A DNA stretch of 64,000 bases from NCBI RefSeq assembly GCF_000143415.4, contig NW_003314302.1:1467208-1531207 (forward strand), given 5' to 3'. Source of the stretch: Selaginella moellendorffii (Eukaryota > Streptophyta > Lycopodiopsida > Selaginellales > Selaginellaceae). The position numbers and the translations under genes are program-made. The notes beneath the pieces are model-generated. The model was given only the letters and a program-made list of their open reading frames with translations. It searched no databases and had not been told where the DNA came from. This document shows positions 25,541 to 36,292 of this stretch, one piece after another; the stretch's first letter is position 1, and each line of letters begins with the position of its first letter.

Positions 25541-26648
25541 AAGACCGAGACCGAGATCGGGACCGAGACCGAGCCCGAGCCCGAGGCTGAGTGTGAGTCT
25601 GATCCCGAGTCTGAGTCCGAGTCCGAGTCCGAGTCCGAGTTTGAGTCTGAGAGGGTGAAAGCCCAAAGCGTTCGTCTCCCAAACCCTAGGGGGTTTGGTG
25701 AGCTCCAAAAGTATAGTAAGGGGGGAGGACTGCAGTGGAGCTAGTTTGGCTAGGAAAGGCTAGTTTGGCCCAGGAAGGCTGTACCCAGTGTTGGGTGATG
25801 AGCTGCCCACTGGGAAGTCCAAGACTAGAGTGAACACAGACTGACAAGCAGGGTAGCTTGGTGAAGTGTTTAAGAGCCGGCTCTAGTTCCCCCGGGAGAT
25901 CGACTGGCCGATGCTCCCAGTCCAAGTGGGGGTGGCACTACCTACTTGGATACCAAGCATAGCTCAACGGAACCTTGCTCTAAGCCCATGGCTAGAGCAC
26001 CCAAAGGCAGAAGGTGGGGAGAGTACCCACGAGGCTTGTATAAGGCCACAATGTTCCAAAGTGTTGTCCCAAAGACCCAAACTGTGGAAAGGAAGAGGAG
26101 TAGTCCTCTAGTGTAGTGACCAAGGATATAGTCGTGTGGTGAGGAAATCCCAAAGGACCATGGGACTTAGTGGTCGGGCCTATGGGCCTTGATCCAGTGG
26201 TAGTGTTGGCGAACACAGCCAAGGACAAAAAGAGACTTGGTGGGGACTAGAAAGGAGATATTGGGGAAGGCTATTCCCCATGTCTGCAGGCATCCTAAGG
26301 ATGCTAAGGAGTGGATCTGGGATGACCACTCATGGACGGATGGCCCAGTCTTAGAGAGACGGGATTGCAATGCAGGTGGTGTTGGACCACCGATGTGACC
26401 AAGGTGATTGGGCATGGCCTAGTGTAACGGGCTGGTATGTTGGTGGTGCCTTGGGGTGTCGATTGTAGGACCGGATATGTGAAGCACTTGGACCAAATGC
26501 AAAGGTTGAGTGGCATAGATGCCATCCTCGGGGCTAGCAAGCCCCAAGTCCTGAGTAGGACTTATGGAGGTTGTGAATGAGACTCCTCCAAGTGGCCGGA
26601 GGTGCGGTTAAGTGACTAAAGTAGAATAGAAAAAATTAGTTGCTTACA
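24962..26648 (+). repeat. Element D 5' LTR
   Basis: 1687 bp. In order it has the TGTGAGACAC start, a G-box-like GACACGTGG (25181-25189), the GAG arrays (25195-25645), the shared module (25653-25720), then about 900 bp of unique sequence to GCTTACA. Confidence 0.92.
25195..25645 (+). repeat. (GAGNNN)n array, three subdomains
   Basis: A GAGATGGAGTCC 12-mer array (about 25195-25490) is followed by GAGACC hexamers (about 25495-25570) and GAGTCC hexamers (about 25600-25645). The six-base period keeps frames open on both strands (188 codons plus, 216 codons minus). These are not genes. Confidence 0.92.
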
Positions 26649-26651
26649 ACT

Positions 26652-26663
26652 TGGTATCAGAGC
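26652..26663 (+). other. Element D primer-binding site
   Basis: TGGTATCAGAGC lies three bases after the LTR end TTACA. It fits the plant initiator methionine tRNA 3' end exactly as usually given. Confidence 0.92.
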
Positions 26664-28012
26664 AAGTCGGGGGAACGAATACCCTAGTTAAAGGAGCCAA
26701 CTTCAAAGAGGTGGCCTATAGGGCCAAACATGGAGGAGTCCATGTATGATCACAGACATGTCAAGTGAGAGGACTTGGCAGTGTGGAGGAACTAGGTTCC
26801 TAAGCTGTGATCTGTAGTGTGTTTTAAATATAAGTTGGTGCACTGGCGTGGGGAGTCACACCAAGCATCCTATGTGATGCCGTCCGTAAATGCATATACG
26901 GAGGTTAAGTTTGAGTCCCGACCCTCTAGTGCTTGGGTTCGAGTTTCAAATCACTAGGACGTGGTGATGGTTTGGAATATGAGGACACTCATATTTCAGT
27001 GGTCATGGACTCTCAATGAGGAGATTGGCTTAGGCACACCGCCAAGCGGGGGATGCCCCGAAGTCGTGATGCACGGGTAGATTGTTTAGAGTGAAAGCTC
27101 AGCATATCTAACTTGAACACTTTAGTGCAAAGGGCACCAAGGACATGGTGAATGAGATGGGGACACTCAGTCTCAATTGCTATGGATCCTTGGCTGGAAG
27201 GGGTGGCTTGGGCGCACTGCCAAGTGTGGGGGATGCCCCGGGGTCATAGTCAACAACATAGAGGGGTCTGGAAGACCTGGTTTCTATTGGTAGACCTATT
27301 AAGGGGTCAATATGAGATCACTAGGTGATCTTGTGGCTAAACAAGAACAAGGCCTTTGTTTGGGTTAAGGAATATGATTCTTAGTTCAAAGTGTTGATTT
27401 GAACTATTGATAATGGTGTGGCTTGGTTAAGGTGACCAAGTGGGAAGAACACCTAAGGGAAGTGAGCTATGTCAATGCTGTGGCATAGTAAGTATGAGGA
27501 AGGTAGTCTCTATAAGAGATCCAAGGGAGGATCTCAAAAGTTGGGCCGTGGATAGAGCCCACAGCAGAAAATGTTAAAGAGACGTACTAGGGGTGAACAC
27601 CCTCTAGACTTGGCAAAGCAAAGTGTTTGCTATGGAACTGAAAGGAAACCTCGAAAATGGAAGTAGCGATCCTATGTTTCTGGGTGCAACAATCAAGAAT
27701 AGGAGCAAAAGACTAGTGGCTAAGAAAAGAGCCATGGGAATCCTGGGAAAGAATCCAAGTGACAAAGTTAGGCCGAAAACACTAATGTGTTGAGTGCTAA
27801 CGGATTGTGAGAATGTTTCCCCAATGATGGATTCCCAATCGCTCCGATTTGGCGAAAGTGGATGCTCCAAAGGGGGGAGCGGTAAGGTAGCCAAATAATA
27901 GGGCCATGGGCAACCCTAGCACCAATTATGATAACTGAAACTTAATGTCAAAGGTGGCACGATATCAGAGAGAGGATGATGGTATCCTCAAGTAAAGAAC
28001 TTCCTAGGATAG
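26664..28012 (+). other. Element D internal region, left part (noncoding)
   Basis: About 1.35 kb with no gag motif and no frame above 96 codons. Two related blocks, near 26990-27060 and 27150-27240 (GGACACTCA...GCCAAG...GGGGGATGCCCCG), form a diverged tandem duplication. The first is also similar to the 3' noncoding region of element B. It ends at the E target duplication GATAG (28008-28012). Confidence 0.7.
28008..28012. repeat. Target-site duplication of element E (GATAG), left
   Basis: GATAG occurs here and at 35300-35304, directly outside the two E LTR ends. Confidence 0.92.
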
Positions 28013-29157
28013 TGTAGCGCACGTGGTTTTGACCCTTTATCCTATGGTGATTTACCATAGGATAACACCACAAAGCGGAACCTAAACCCTCTTTGTGCCA
28101 CATGACAGATGCCACGTGTCACATGCCACGTGTCCATGCCACGTGTCCACAGGAACCTGAGGTTCAGGGCCTTGGGCCACTGAACGAAGGAACGGTGCCA
28201 AACTCCCAAGCGTGACGCCAAGGAGTGATGGAACCAGACCACGGAGCAACTCCCGAGCATATAACCCATGGAGCGAAGGGACAGGGGCCCAGAGCGACTT
28301 GGAACAGTCCTAGAGCAACCAGCATCCCAATGCCAGGACCAGCACGCAAAACAGAGCCAAACGGAGTCTGGCGCTATTTCGGCATACCGGTGGCCTAACG
28401 TGAGAGTATGGGTACTCCACCAGCTAGCATGGAATGGAACTTGGGCTTAGACCCAAGCCGGACGCAGAACAAGGACAGGCACGCAAGCGGGAGCTAGACT
28501 ATGCCTCAGGTTGGTCGGCCATGCCCGACCTACCCACTATCCCTACTATACATTTGGAACCCCCCATAGCCCCCCCCCCTTGAGGAACACACGCTTTGGG
28601 CTTTCACCCCAAGCCTCCCTTAGTATCAGGAGTTAGTCTCTGGGACAAGCTTGAAACTTACTAAATATGGAATGTCCCTAGATTGTGAATTTGGACATGG
28701 GACGAACACCATTGTGTTCAGGCCGATCTCTACATTCCGTAGGTATGCCAAATGAGCAAATCTGGACACTTTCCATAATTAGCATTTGGGACCGAAATGA
28801 GACTAACACAAGGGCATGATAGCGAGGGTGTTTGGCAGACACGGTAAGCTATCATGTAGCGATATTGAGGGACTAATCTCAATACGTGAGGGTTCTTGTC
28901 ACTAGCCAGTGCAAGACATAACGAGACGGGAACTCCTTACCGGGCTAAGTATGCTTAGCTAATAACACGTAGGAATTCCGTCCTTATGCTCGTCCGGTCT
29001 AAGTACACTCGAAATGCCCAGTTAACTCCACTAGCACAAGAGGGACTGATAAAGGGTCCAGCAATACCGACCTCCTGCCATCGTAGCAGTAAGGTAAGAG
29101 TGTCCGTAAGGACTGGTCGACAGGTAACTTTCGATACCCGAAGTCACATGCGCGACA
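28013..29157 (-). repeat. Element E 3' LTR (left copy)
   Basis: 1145 bp, TGTAGCGCACG...CATGCGCGACA. It has a 12-bp perfect inverted repeat (28037-28065), four CACGTG boxes, and the shared module (28544-28609, complement). Confidence 0.94.
28020..28145. promoter_or_regulatory. Four G-boxes (CACGTG) in the element E LTR
   Basis: CACGTG occurs at 28020-28025, 28113-28118, 28127-28132 and 28140-28145. The last three lie in CCACGTGTC with 13-14 bp spacing. The right LTR keeps all four (34161-34166, 34254-34259, 34268-34273, 34281-34286). G-box/ABRE cores are known binding sites of plant bZIP and bHLH factors. Function here is inferred. In element orientation they lie near the U5 end, so they may act downstream of the start. 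Confidence 0.6.
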
Positions 29158-29570
29158 CTCTCCCCCCCTTGGGAAGATCGACGTCCTCGTCGATGCATAC
29201 TCGAGTCTAGAATACCGCCAAGGAAACAACTCCAGAAAAAGTTCACGGTACTCACACTATGTGAGAAATGCACCAACTTAAATGAGTTAGGGGGTAACCT
29301 CTTTGTCTAACGCGGATGCGCTACCAGCTCAGACACCTTCCAGCCGTCGCTGACAAGGAAATGACCAACAGAATCAGCCACCCTTGCTGCTCTGGGTGTC
29401 ACCCAGCTACAAAAGTGTGATATGCCCTGCCCGCAGAGACATAGAGAGAGAAGCCAGAGGCCCCAACCCTCCTGAGCAAAGAAACCAAACCCGTCGGTAA
29501 GGTTTAGATAGACTACTGTCAACAGGCAGTTTAGAGTTGTTTACACGGTCACGCCCTTTCACGGAACAAG
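29158..29570 (-). other. Element E PPT and 3' noncoding region shared with element A
   Basis: It begins with CTCTCCCCCCC (PPT complement) and is colinear with 6341-6730 of element A: GATCxACGTCCTCGTCGATG, GGAAACAACTCC, CACCAACTTAAATGAGTT and CACGCCCTTT all occur in the same order. Confidence 0.85.
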
Positions 29571-32500
29571 GAACATCGACAAAGAGGCGGGTTATGTGAC
29601 CAGTCGACAGTAGCTACCCCATGACTAGAGATTTCAACATGCACACGAAGTGCCGAAGCCAGTCTGCCTATACTGGCCCAAACTCAAAGATCAATATATA
29701 TGGACATATCAAAGTCATAAACAATGATATCTTAGAGATTTAATTATCAGTGAATAAAGCTTAGATTAGAACACAAAAGTATTCCAAGTAAGTTATCATC
29801 TGATAAACGAGTATTATAGTATAAGAACCACCAAGATCATTATAATTGGTAAACATAGGAATCACCATCCAACAAAATTTAATAGCAAGTAGATCATCAA
29901 GGAAACTCAATGATAAAACTGAACTACTGAAAATGGCAGATAGCATGCCAAACAACTCACAAAACACAACTCAAAGAACACAAAGTATCATTGACTAACA
30001 AGCACAATGCTCGCGAATGTATCACCCGAAGGAAATAACATCCAAATCTATCAAAACTAACTCGAGCAACAATCAACAGAAGAGAATGAATGTGGTAAGA
30101 CCAACAAACACTCATGCCTGCCAACTATCACAAAAGCCAATCTAAATAGATCCCAGCCAACAATACCAAGGAACTCAAGTTGCCTAAGCAAGTGTTAGCA
30201 ACATCCTATGGATGTCTCAAGCTCAAGAGACCAATCCAGAGCAAACCACAAAGAACATGTGGTATTGCGAAAAGCCAAAAGCCATCAAAGAGAACAACCA
30301 ACTATCATGAAAGATCGTCAATCATTCCATCAATAAAGAGATGCATAATCATCGTCTAAGTAGGAATCCACCATCCCGAAGAACGGCAAACCATTCTATA
30401 CCAACAATAATCAAGCAAAACTTTTTGACATGGATAATCAACTTTCCTAGATGATAGTTAATCATCACCAATGATTGCCAGATGCAAAAACTAACTTCAA
30501 TCGAAGCTAATGAGCCAAAATGCCTTCCCCAACAACTTCAAACAAATGGAACAATGAGCACAAAACTCAAGAACCAAAAGCTCGAAGAAGCCTATAACTA
30601 AGTCTTGCCTAATAATGATCACGAGTCTCATAGAAGCTAACTTCAATGCTAAAGAAGAAATCATGGTGCAACCCACAATATCTTCCTCAACACATCCATA
30701 AGCCAAACTTCATAATGCCAAAGCTAATGAAGAGCATTTCTGCATCAATCCAAAAGCTAAGCATAGCAAAGTTATGCTTAACAAGTGATCATCAAACGAT
30801 CCTCCATGAATCCATCTATAGCAAGACGTAACTCACTTCATAACAAGCTCAAAAAGAATCATTAATGATTGCTATATTCCGAACTCAAATCCAGCAAGGA
30901 CTCAACATTCTAATATCGATCACTAACTCTTCTTCTCGTAGAGTTAGCATAGTCCACGACTAAATCACTTTTCAAGGAAAAGCTAAAGCTCAACCCTCTA
31001 CTAAATAATCTCGTCTAGAACACAACTAACTCAACTTGCCACTCAGTTCGTTTGAACGTCAACACAGTTGCTAACTAGCAAATGCACGAATGCCAACAAC
31101 ACAAAGCTATAGCCAAATCATCAACACTATATTCATCAAGACTAATGAAACTCAATATCAATCCTTGGAAGGATATCTCATTTCACTCAGATCTCAATAT
31201 CAACAATGTCAATGACAAAGCATCATTTCAATGCCATCAACATCAGGACAAAGCTAGAAGAAAGCAAGAGTGAATCACCACTCGGAGCTTTCCAGCAACC
31301 AAGCTAACCAAAGTCGAAGATACTATACTTAGTATCCGAGACCAATCCTTCAGCAAAACTCAGTGACAGATAACACATCAACAAGGAGTGAATCACCACA
31401 TCCAAGACTCAATGAAATCCAACACCACGGACTAAACGTAACCAAATGATATCGACAGAGATAGAATCGATATACTAACATAGGAAAGCTATGCAAGTCT
31501 AACAACACGATCCTCCGCAACACCATCCGGTAAAGCAAGCCCACCATTGCTAAATCATCATCGAGCAAAGCAAGTGTCAACGGTCTTTTTGACAAAGTTT
31601 ATAAGTAATCACTAGTCGCAAAGCAACTAACAATTGCCCTTCAACTTGCCTTCACAAGACCCGAACACTAACTCATGTCATCGAGTTACATACTTGTCCA
31701 ACACGAACATAATACCCCAGGTACGAGATAAAAGTTCATAGACAAGCACAAACTAAATGACCACTCGAATCCAACTCAACCGCAATAAGCTCACTAATGC
31801 ATTTAGTCAATAGCTCTGAGCATGCTTTGAAGAGGCTAGCTATGCATGATCAACACTCAGCCGAAACAAAAGTGAAGATCATGAGATGAACTCATATCGG
31901 TACACAACCTCCTCATAGACAAAGCTATAGTATGGGTACCAACATCTCAACCTCAAACAACTAAATTGGACATCACCATCCTCAGCCAAGGAGCAGGGCT
32001 ACCAAGACTAAGTCAAGATCAGTGAGAGCTCATTACTCTCATAGAGTCTTAGTGAAATGCAAGGTGCAACCTGCCACCAAGCATAACGCTACAGAAGAAA
32101 GGCACAAGGGTCACCCTTCTTAAAAAAAAGTGCAACGACCACTTTTCTACACCAACTCCAGACTCTATCCAACTCAATTGCCTTAGCCCCAAAAGTTAGC
32201 ATCCCTTTCGGGCCACATCATACAAACTACCTACTAAGATCTAAGCCAACCGAAGTCAACTCCAACCCCTTCACTAGTTTGTACTGGCTTTCGAAAATGG
32301 AATGGTTTTCGAGCAAAGTGACCGATAGATCAGCCATTGAAAAAGCCTAAGAAAATTTGTGGAAAACTTCCCATCCTAGAGAAAGAATGACTCTCAGTCC
32401 AGGAATGCAAACTTTCACGACTCAAACAACTTCTTCCTACAAACAACTTCACATAGATTCACCTCAACACAAATTCTCATGACCCATAATATGCTTAAGC

Positions 32501-34139
32501 ATTGAACATCTTTGCCCATTTTTCCGATATCCAACACCGACATCAGCAAAGTGCAAAATGAACATCCAAGGCTTGATCACGAAGACCACATCTTCGGATA
32601 TCCATATTGCACTAACACTCTTCTTCAATCACCTTCAAGATCCAATGTGAAGCCAAAACACTAACAAGAAAAATGACATGGAAAATCAAGCTCTAAGGAA
32701 AATTCCTCATCACTTGAATCAACAATGCCACTTCCACTAACACAAGTGCTAGCGATGTCAATGCATCAACCTCACACCTTCTCCATCCAATAATCTACTC
32801 CAAGTGTTAACGGATCAACAGGTGAGCTATAGCAAATGAATGCTACAACCCATTCCCAACACCTTAGTGGGCAAACCCTCAAGGAAACAAGGTACCAACA
32901 TAAGCTTAGCATAATGGACCACCATTGAGAATCCAGTCAAGGCTACTACAATGCTACTTCGTGCAAGTAGACTAGCTTCTCCATCAACCACTTTGGGGTT
33001 GATCATCATTTACCCAAGCAACTTCATAAACACATTGCTCATTATCACATGGATATGATATAAATCACAATGACTTGATCATCAATTGAGTAACGCAATG
33101 AGCAAGGCTTATGTCATTACTTCAAACGTTCATGTGAATATCAAATGCCAACTCGATTCGACAAAATGCAACATAAATGCCACACTCCACCAATAGAGGT
33201 TTACGACACCCAACACCACTAACTTTTGTTCACAACACGGACAAGCTCATGCCACTCTCTTTCCGACCAAACTCAACACTAATCCAACACCAAGCTACTT
33301 CAAGGAGCAATAGCAAGGTTCCCCGGAAAAGAATTGAGCATTGCAACCCAAGTCTTCCAATAGCGAGCCTAGACAAAATGGTTTAGTGTTTCACCACTAT
33401 CCAACCCATAACTCACCATTGTAAGACCACCATCTCCAACATGCATCAAGATAGGGACTCTTGATTGCACGATGTGAACACAAGCAATGAGTTAACACCT
33501 CGTTGCAGATTATCTCTCCAAGAAAAGAAAATGATTTACGTATTTGATCCTTCGTCCTCGATGACTCTCTTTTCGGTCTCATCTTTGACCAAACCTCAAG
33601 TTTGCTTTCGCACTGCCTTCAGTTCAATCCAAGAAAAGTTTATGAGAGAGCACGGCAATGATTACTTGAACCAATAGACTATTCCCTATAGTCTTGATTG
33701 ATCCACTTATAATCATACCTAGGAAGGATCCACTAGTGCCGTGCTAAACAGCTACGGACCAGCCTATTTGCCACTCATAGCAAACCCAGGGAAAGTTTGC
33801 TTTCACTCACGGTACATGGAACAACTTACAGAACCATTGGAACCATCGATAGGCTTACATTAATCCTGCCAACTCAAAGTGTAACCTCAAGTTGCTAATG
33901 CGCCTCACTCACGAGCCCAAGCTCAAACTCGTGCAAATGGAACATCTCCAAACCATCCTATGAGCCCAAGCGCAAGCTCACATCATAAGGTACAATAAGG
34001 TAACAATATCCATACCCAAGGAACCAATTGCGAAGCCTTTGCACCAAAACGTGTACCCACTCGGATCATCGTTTTCATCTCTGCGTATGCAACGAGACTA
34101 GTTGCCCAATCTCATTGAATAGTACTTGCTGAGACTCAT
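29571..34139 (-). other. Element E internal region, noncoding
   Basis: About 4.5 kb without a recognisable gene. By eye the plus strand is A/C-rich and G-poor throughout, and the element strand therefore T/G-rich and C-poor. Frames are short and scattered. No gag, RT, RNase H or integrase motif was found on either strand. Confidence 0.75.
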
Positions 34140-34151
34140 CCTCTGATACCA
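34140..34151 (-). other. Element E primer-binding site
   Basis: The complement reads TGGTATCAGAGG, two bases inside the 5' LTR, as in element A. Confidence 0.88.
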
Positions 34152-34153
34152 AA

Positions 34154-35299
34154 TGTAGCGCACGTGGTTTTGACCCTTTATCCTATGGTGATTTACCATA
34201 GGATAACACCACGAAGCGGAACCTAAACCCTCTTTGTGCCACATGACAGATGCCACGTGTCACATGCCACGTGTCCATGCCACGTGTCCACAGGAACCTG
34301 AGGTTCAGGGCCTTGGGCCACTGAACGAAGGAACGGTGCCAAACTCCCAAGCGTGACGCCAAGGAGTGATGGAACCGGACCACGGAGCAACTCCCGAGCA
34401 TATAACCCATGGAGCGAAGGGACAGGGGCCCGGAGCGACTTGGAACAGTCCTAGAGCAACCAGCATCCCAATGCCAGGACCAGCACGCAAAACAGAGCCA
34501 AACGGAGTCTGGCGCTATTTCGGCATACCGGTGGCCTAACGTGAGAGTATGGGTACTCCACCAGCTAGCATGGAATGGAACTTGGGCTTAGACCCAAGCC
34601 GGACGCAGAACAAGGACAGGCACGCAAGCGGGAGCTAGACTATGCCTCAGGTTGGTCGGCCATGCCCGACCTACCCACTATCCCTACTATACATTTGGAA
34701 CCCCCCATAGCCCCCCCCCTCTTGAGGAACACACGCTTTGGGCTTTCACCCCAAGCCTCCCTTAGTATCAGCAGTTAGTCTCTGGGACAAGCTTGAAACT
34801 TACTAAATATGGAATGTCCCTAGATTGTGAATTTGGACATGGGACGAACACCATTGTGTTCAGGCCGATCTCTACATTCCGTAGGTATGCCAAATGAGCA
34901 AATCTGGACACTTTCCATAATTAGCATTTGGGACCGAAATGAGACTAACACAAGGGCATGATAGCGAGGGTGTTTGGCAGACACGGTAAGCTATCATGTA
35001 GCGATATTGAGGGACTAATCTCAATACGCGAGGGTTCTTGTCACTAGCCAGTGCAAGACATAACGAGACGGGAACTCCTTACCGGGCTAAGTATGCTTAG
35101 CTAATAACACGTAGGAATTCCGTCCTTATGCTCGTCCGGTCTAAGTACACTCGAAATGCCCAGTTAACTCCACTAGCACAAGAGGGACTGATAAAGGGTC
35201 CAGCAATACCGACCTCCTGCCATCGTAGCAGTAAGGTAAGAGTGTCCGTAAGGACTGGTCGACAGGTAACTTTCGATACCCGAAGTCACATGCGCGACA
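34154..35299 (-). repeat. Element E 5' LTR (right copy)
   Basis: 1146 bp, almost identical to the left copy. Differences I can see include ACCACGAAG/ACCACAAAG, CAGCAG/CAGGAG and the length of the C-run. Confidence 0.94.
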
Positions 35300-35304
35300 G
35301 ATAG

Positions 35305-35698
35305 GGAAGTGGAGTTGCACCATGTGCAACGTAAGGTGAGGAAATTGACTCTGAGAAGTCAAAATTAAAAGTTCCAAAGTGCAAGGTTATAGCAATGGAA
35401 TTTGAGACTACTTGAGAATGAATAGTGGAATTGAGTTAGAGAGAGAGTCTCTAACGAGTTTAGCGAGAATTGAACCAATAAAAGGGAGCAAACCACCCCA
35501 AATGGTCGAATGAGTCTCTATGTTAGAGAGACTATGCTCCTTAGAGGATGGACAAGGCATGGTGTGCCTTTGGTGTCAAACCATAGACAAATATTGGCTG
35601 GGTGCCAAGGATGGAACTAGTAATGCATGCGGGTGCTACTTTATAAAAGGGTTTACCATTTGATGAGGACATTGAACTTCGTCTATGGGTGGTGGAGT
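35305..35698 (+). other. Element D internal region, right part, with PPT
   Basis: About 390 bp with no gene. It ends with GGGTGGTGGAGT (35687-35698) directly before the 3' LTR, which is the PPT. The same tract precedes the LTR of element B. Confidence 0.8.
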
Positions 35699-36260
35699 TG
35701 TGAGACACAAAATCCCTAGGCCCCAAAGTGGAGCCGGAAGGGCGCCACGTGGTAGTGGCTGAAGTGAAAGCAAAACAAGAGTAACACGTTTGGACTAAAA
35801 GCTCCGACTTGGAAGGTCGAGAGCGGGAGTGGAACTCCCCAAAAAGTGCTCGAGGAGCAAGCATGAGGCAACCAATAAGCAAGGCTCCAAAAAGGGACCC
35901 AAAAAGGACCAACACATGACACGTGGAAGTGTCTGAGACAAAGTCCGAGATGGACCGAGACAAAGTCCGAGATGGACTAAGACGGAGTCCGAGATGGAGT
36001 TTGAGATGGACCGAGACAGAGTCCGAGACGGAGTCCGAGATGGAGTTCGAGATGGACCAAGACGGAGTCCGAGATGGAGTCTGCGATGGAGTCCGAGATG
36101 GACCGAGACGGAGTTCGAGATGGAGTCTAAAATGGAGTCCGAGGTGGACCGAGACAGGGTTCAAGATGGAGTCCGAGATGGAGTCCAAGAAGGACCCGAG
36201 ATGGAGTCTGAGGTCGAGACCAAGACTGGGACCGAGACCAAGACTGAGACCAAGACCAAA

Positions 36261-36292
<32 letters not shown>

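Larger units (their letters stand above)
28013..35299 (-). mobile_element. Element E: young non-autonomous LTR element (LARD-like)
   Basis: 7.3 kb in minus orientation, with LTRs 28013-29157 and 34154-35299, a PBS at 34140-34151 and a PPT at 29158. The LTRs differ at roughly ten or fewer positions by eye, so insertion is recent. The roughly 5-kb internal region has no frame over 81 codons and none of the Gag, RT or integrase motifs. The first 400 bp after the PPT and the LTR ends are related to element A. Large internal size without coding fits the LARD class of LTR derivatives. Confidence 0.92.

Noticed and set aside
25058-25708. Long plus (188 codons) and minus (216 codons) ORFs with Glu/Met/Ser or Gly/Leu/Ser repeats
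   Set aside because: They come from the six-base periodic GAG array in the D LTR. The same happens at 35541-36506 and 16271-16684. No domain is present and composition follows the repeat.
29571-34139. Hidden gene system in the long ORF-poor body of element E
   Set aside because: Both strands were read for RT, Gag, integrase, transposase and PPR motifs; only short frames were found, so no coding claim is made.
28013-35299. Large apparent duplication at 28 kb and 34 kb as a CRISPR-like or segmental repeat
   Set aside because: PBS, PPT, TG...CA ends and a 5-bp target duplication show that it is a pair of LTRs.
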